Source: Candidatus Margulisiibacteriota bacterium | Lineage (GTDB): Bacteria > Margulisbacteria > WOR-1 > O2-12-FULL-45-9 | DNA length: 23,866 bases | Assembly (NCBI GenBank): GCA_030018645.1 | Contig: JASEHX010000011.1 | Coordinates: forward strand, 1 to 23,866 | Direction of reading: 5' to 3' | In this document: piece after piece, positions 21,738 through 23,866 of the stretch | How positions within the stretch are numbered: the first letter of the stretch is position 1 | Layout of the letters: each line of letters begins with the position of its first letter | The notes under the pieces: model-generated | What the model was told of the DNA's origin: nothing | The model's database searches: none | What the model saw: only the letters and a program-made list of their open reading frames with translations | Translations under genes and position numbers: made by a program

Positions 21738-23525
21738 TTAGCATTTTGAGGGCAAGGAAACAAGTCGGGCGAGAACCTTTATCCATTTTGGGTTACTTTT
21801 CTTCAATTCTAAGAATAAGCTGAAGTTGGCATAACAAACTTTTCCTTGATCCAGTTTTTTGGTTATAATTTGCAGCTTTTTTGGTTTCCCTTTCAAGCGA
21901 TCTAAGAATCCTTCCGGGATGGGAATAGTATATTCATATTTTACTCCCAGCAGGTCTTCAATTAGCGGATGTTTGTAAAGATGCCCGTTTTCATCTTTTA
22001 ACCCAAACCGAGCGTCAGTGATTAATGTTCCGCCGTTTTCGACCCATTTTTTAAGATGGTTATACTGTTTCTTCGACAATAAATATGCGTTGGGCAAAAT
22101 AATTACTTTATAAGGCAATGTCCCGCTGTCCAAATCGCGCTCAAAAATAAAATCAATTGATTGGTTCCTTTTATATAAAGCACGATACGCCCCTTGAATT
22201 GATAGTATTGTATGCAGCAGCCCGATGTCAGTGCGCACTGTTTCCCATTGGCCGGCGATGGAGCGGGGAGGGCCTTGTTCTTGGTATGACTGAACTTCAC
22301 TGGAGCGTAAATAGGCAATAGCAATTTTCGACCTACGACCTACGACCAACGACTTACGATTTTCAATTTTCTTTGCAATTTCCTTAACTGCCTCCAACCG
22401 TTTAGTTGAACTGCCGTCTTGCTGAAGGATTCCAAACCCGCCGGTTTCGGCGCCGAAGAGCGGCGGCCGCCAGGCATGAAAAAGGAGGCATTTAGCGCCG
22501 TGCTCCAAAGCCATTTTTGTCCACTTTTTCATTTCCGGCCCTTCCACATAGGCGGGCTTGCCCCAGCGCACATTTTGGCCTCCCTGCAGTTCAGTAATAT
22601 GAAATTCGGCGCGGGTGCCGCGGGTAAAACTGCGCCAAAAATCGAGCGCGAACGCATAATCGGATTCCTGCATCTGGTTGCCGGTGGGATAGACATCTAG
22701 TCCGTACCAGTCAAGATTTTCAGGGATAAGATCGTGTTCGGGCACACGGGTGCAGATGCCGATAAAACCGTTGGTCCCCACTTTGTGGTGCGGGTCAATC
22801 TGTTTTACGATTTTCGCCAAATGGGAAACCCAGTCTTTAATGCTGTCGGTCTTAAAACGGAACCAGTCCAGGAAAATATGCGGCGAAACCGCTTCCCAAA
22901 TACCGGCTTTGGGGGTTGTGATGTCCTCAAAAGAGGAAAAAGTATTGGTCCAAAATTTGGTTCCCCAAACCTCATTTAATTTCTTGAGTGAACCATGTTT
23001 TTTCTTGGCCCAGGCAATAAAGGCCTGGCGCGAATGCTCGCAGTGGCAATAATCATTGCTGGTGGTGTGGTCGAGCGGCGGGTAGACTGGCTCATTATCG
23101 ACTTGCCACATGAAAAGGGCAGGATGGTTTTTATAGCGAACAACCAATTTCTTGGCCATGTTCTCGGCATGTTTGCGGTAATAAATATTGTCTTTGCAAA
23201 CGTTGGGGCGGGGGCCGTAGTCAGGATAAAGCGTTCCATCTTGCGCAACTGGGCGGCTGTTTTTATATTTACGGTGGAACCAGGGCGGCACCTGGGAGGT
23301 GGGAATACCAAGTAAAACTTTTATACCATGTTTGGCGCAAAGATCAAGCGCATGATCTAATTCGACAAAATGAAATTTACCCGGCTGCGGCTCGATCCAA
23401 TCCCAGGCCATTTCCCCAAAGCGCACCAAATTAAAACCGGCCTTTTTTATCTCCGCAAAGGTCTTATCCCGTGTCTCTTTGGGCCATTGGTCAGGATAGT
23501 ATGTCACTCCGAAGGGGAAGGTCAT
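21738..23525 (-). CDS. Glycoside hydrolase family 42 beta-galactosidase
   Basis: This 595-residue enzyme removes beta-linked galactose from oligosaccharides. The N-terminal TIM barrel opens with FGVTYYPDQWP and carries the acid/base Glu145 in WQVDNEP and the nucleophile Glu312 in ITELQGGQN. A trimerisation-like domain follows from about 390 (SKIAIAYLRSSE, VIILPNAYLLSKKQYNHLKKWVENGG). The usual cysteine zinc site is partly kept: Cys110, Cys160 and Cys162 are present, but the fourth position reads Ser165. There is no signal peptide, so it acts on imported sugars. Residues KSLVVGRRSK (22329-22364) come from a dispersed GTCGT-type repeat. An extended -10 ends 8 nt before the ATG and no ribosome binding site is seen. 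No sugar transporter is nearby. Confidence 0.92.
   Translation of the reverse strand: MTFPFGVTYYPDQWPKETRDKTFAEIKKAGFNLVRFGEMAWDWIEPQPGKFHFVELDHALDLCAKHGIKVLLGIPTSQVPPWFHRKYKNSRPVAQDGTLYPDYGPRPNVCKDNIYYRKHAENMAKKLVVRYKNHPALFMWQVDNEPVYPPLDHTTSNDYCHCEHSRQAFIAWAKKKHGSLKKLNEVWGTKFWTNTFSSFEDITTPKAGIWEAVSPHIFLDWFRFKTDSIKDWVSHLAKIVKQIDPHHKVGTNGFIGICTRVPEHDLIPENLDWYGLDVYPTGNQMQESDYAFALDFWRSFTRGTRAEFHITELQGGQNVRWGKPAYVEGPEMKKWTKMALEHGAKCLLFHAWRPPLFGAETGGFGILQQDGSSTKRLEAVKEIAKKIENRKSLVVGRRSKIAIAYLRSSEVQSYQEQGPPRSIAGQWETVRTDIGLLHTILSIQGAYRALYKRNQSIDFIFERDLDSGTLPYKVIILPNAYLLSKKQYNHLKKWVENGGTLITDARFGLKDENGHLYKHPLIEDLLGVKYEYTIPIPEGFLDRLKGKPKKLQIITKKLDQGKVCYANFSLFLELKKSNPKWIKVLARLVSLPSKC
22329..22364. repeat. 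GTCGTAGGTCGT-type tandem repeat within the GH42 gene (family C)
   Basis: Tandem units CGACCTA, CGACCTA, CGACCAA and CGACTTA correspond in reverse complement to the repeat at 17761-17793. It encodes a linker segment between the barrel and the next domain. Confidence 0.65.
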
Positions 23526-23533
23526 GATGGGAA

Positions 23534-23542
23534 ATTATAACA
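23534..23542 (-). promoter_or_regulatory. Extended -10 promoter of the GH42 gene
   Basis: On the minus strand TGT-TATAAT is a perfect extended -10 ending 8 nt before the ATG at 23525. No ribosome binding site is present. Confidence 0.6.
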
Positions 23543-23675
23543 CATTTGTCCAATTTCTCGACATCATCACTGTCGAAATTTCAACAGTATTGGCGTTTTA
23601 CGCTTAGATTTGGGGATGTGGAACTGGCAATAAAATTGCTGTAAGAAAAGTTAATTAATAATAGGATAGTTCTTT

Positions 23676-23831
23676 ATGGAAAATAATGTGCCGGTTGAAG
23701 TTATTGAAAATAAAATCTATGTAATCCGTGGTTGTAAGGTAATGTTAGATAAAGACTTGGCTGCCCTTTATGGGGTTAAAACGTATGTTTTAAATCAAGC
23801 TGTTAAACGCAATTGTTACGTCCCGAATTAA
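23676..23831 (+). pseudogene. ORF6N-domain gene, cut off by an insertion
   Basis: This 51-codon frame starts MENNVPVEVIENKIYVIRGC and continues KVMLDKDLAALYGVKTYVLN and QAVKRN. This is the beginning of the ORF6N DNA-binding domain found in phage and mobile-element regulators (usual continuation RN-x-x-RFP-x-DF). After the RN codons (ending 23813) the homology stops and six foreign codons lead to TAA. AGGA at 23663-23666 serves as ribosome binding site 9 nt before ATG 23676. The full protein would be much longer, so the gene is disrupted by the element beginning near 23814. Confidence 0.7.
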
Positions 23832-23866
23832 ACCACCCCAAATGTCCCGGATTAAATTACCCTAAA
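23814..23866. mobile_element. Probable end of an insertion sequence (IS21-like)
   Basis: From 23814 (TGTTACGTCCCG) the sequence becomes two imperfect tandem copies of a 24-bp unit: GTCCCGAATTAAACCACCCC at 23820 and GTCCCGGATTAAATTACCCT at 23844 (19 of 23 positions match). A terminal TGT and repeated subterminal units are features of IS21-family ends. No transposase is visible because the window ends. The class is a guess; the interruption of the ORF6N gene is clear. Confidence 0.45.

Noticed and set aside
23546..23644. Possible short TTG-started ORF or gene remnant ending GDVELAIKLL before 23644
   Set aside because: It has no ribosome binding site, no recognisable homology and lies in the GH42/ORF6N intergenic region; it could be a gene tail but evidence is too thin.

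Overview
The window reads as a fragment of a bacterial chromosome from an uncultivated lineage, moderate in GC and densely packed. A likely outer-membrane barrel (19440-20093) and a lipoprotein (20104-21054) suggest a diderm cell. An archaeal-type phosphoglycerate mutase, a MEP-pathway dxr, a TIGR03960 radical SAM gene near rplU-rpmA, and many small dispersed repeats fit a Margulisbacteria/Saganbacteria (WOR-1)-like genome. That placement is an inference and was not tested by search.

Layout. 1-3224: a DUF4258 gene faces a sodium symporter locus. The 5' end of the symporter gene is present twice, separated by a DUF1016/YhcG PD-(D/E)XK nuclease gene. The downstream copy is the working start of the symporter, which is followed by a 35-residue MetS-like subunit. 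3232-5577: a DUF4143 AAA ATPase coupled to dxr. 5570-6952: an alpha/beta hydrolase on the minus strand. 7031-13331: valS-radA-apgM-tyrA on the plus strand. 13421-18040, minus strand: TIGR03960 radical SAM, a HepT/MntA toxin-antitoxin pair, DUF2344, rplU, rpmA and proB; a small plus-strand hypothetical gene lies at 15928. 18080-21054: a zincin-like protein diverging from the barrel/lipoprotein pair. 21116-21728: a nucleotidyltransferase with a small overlapping partner. 21738-23525: a GH42 beta-galactosidase. 23676-23866: an ORF6N gene cut off by what looks like the end of an insertion sequence running off the window. No gap between genes exceeds 300 bases.

Three observations stand out. First, the DUF1016 nuclease sits between two 117-bp copies of the symporter 5' end. 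They differ at 9 bases but by only one amino acid, so both look like products of purifying selection in separate functional genes. This suggests a mobile nuclease unit that carries a replacement start for the gene it enters. Second, several families of short repeats lie in-frame inside housekeeping proteins (ValS twice, RadA, the radical SAM protein, an exported protein, GH42, ApgM, TyrA), much as Rickettsia palindromic elements do. Third, many genes have an extended -10 box (TGN-TATAAT-like) only 6-11 nt before the start codon and no ribosome binding site, which points to widespread leaderless translation.
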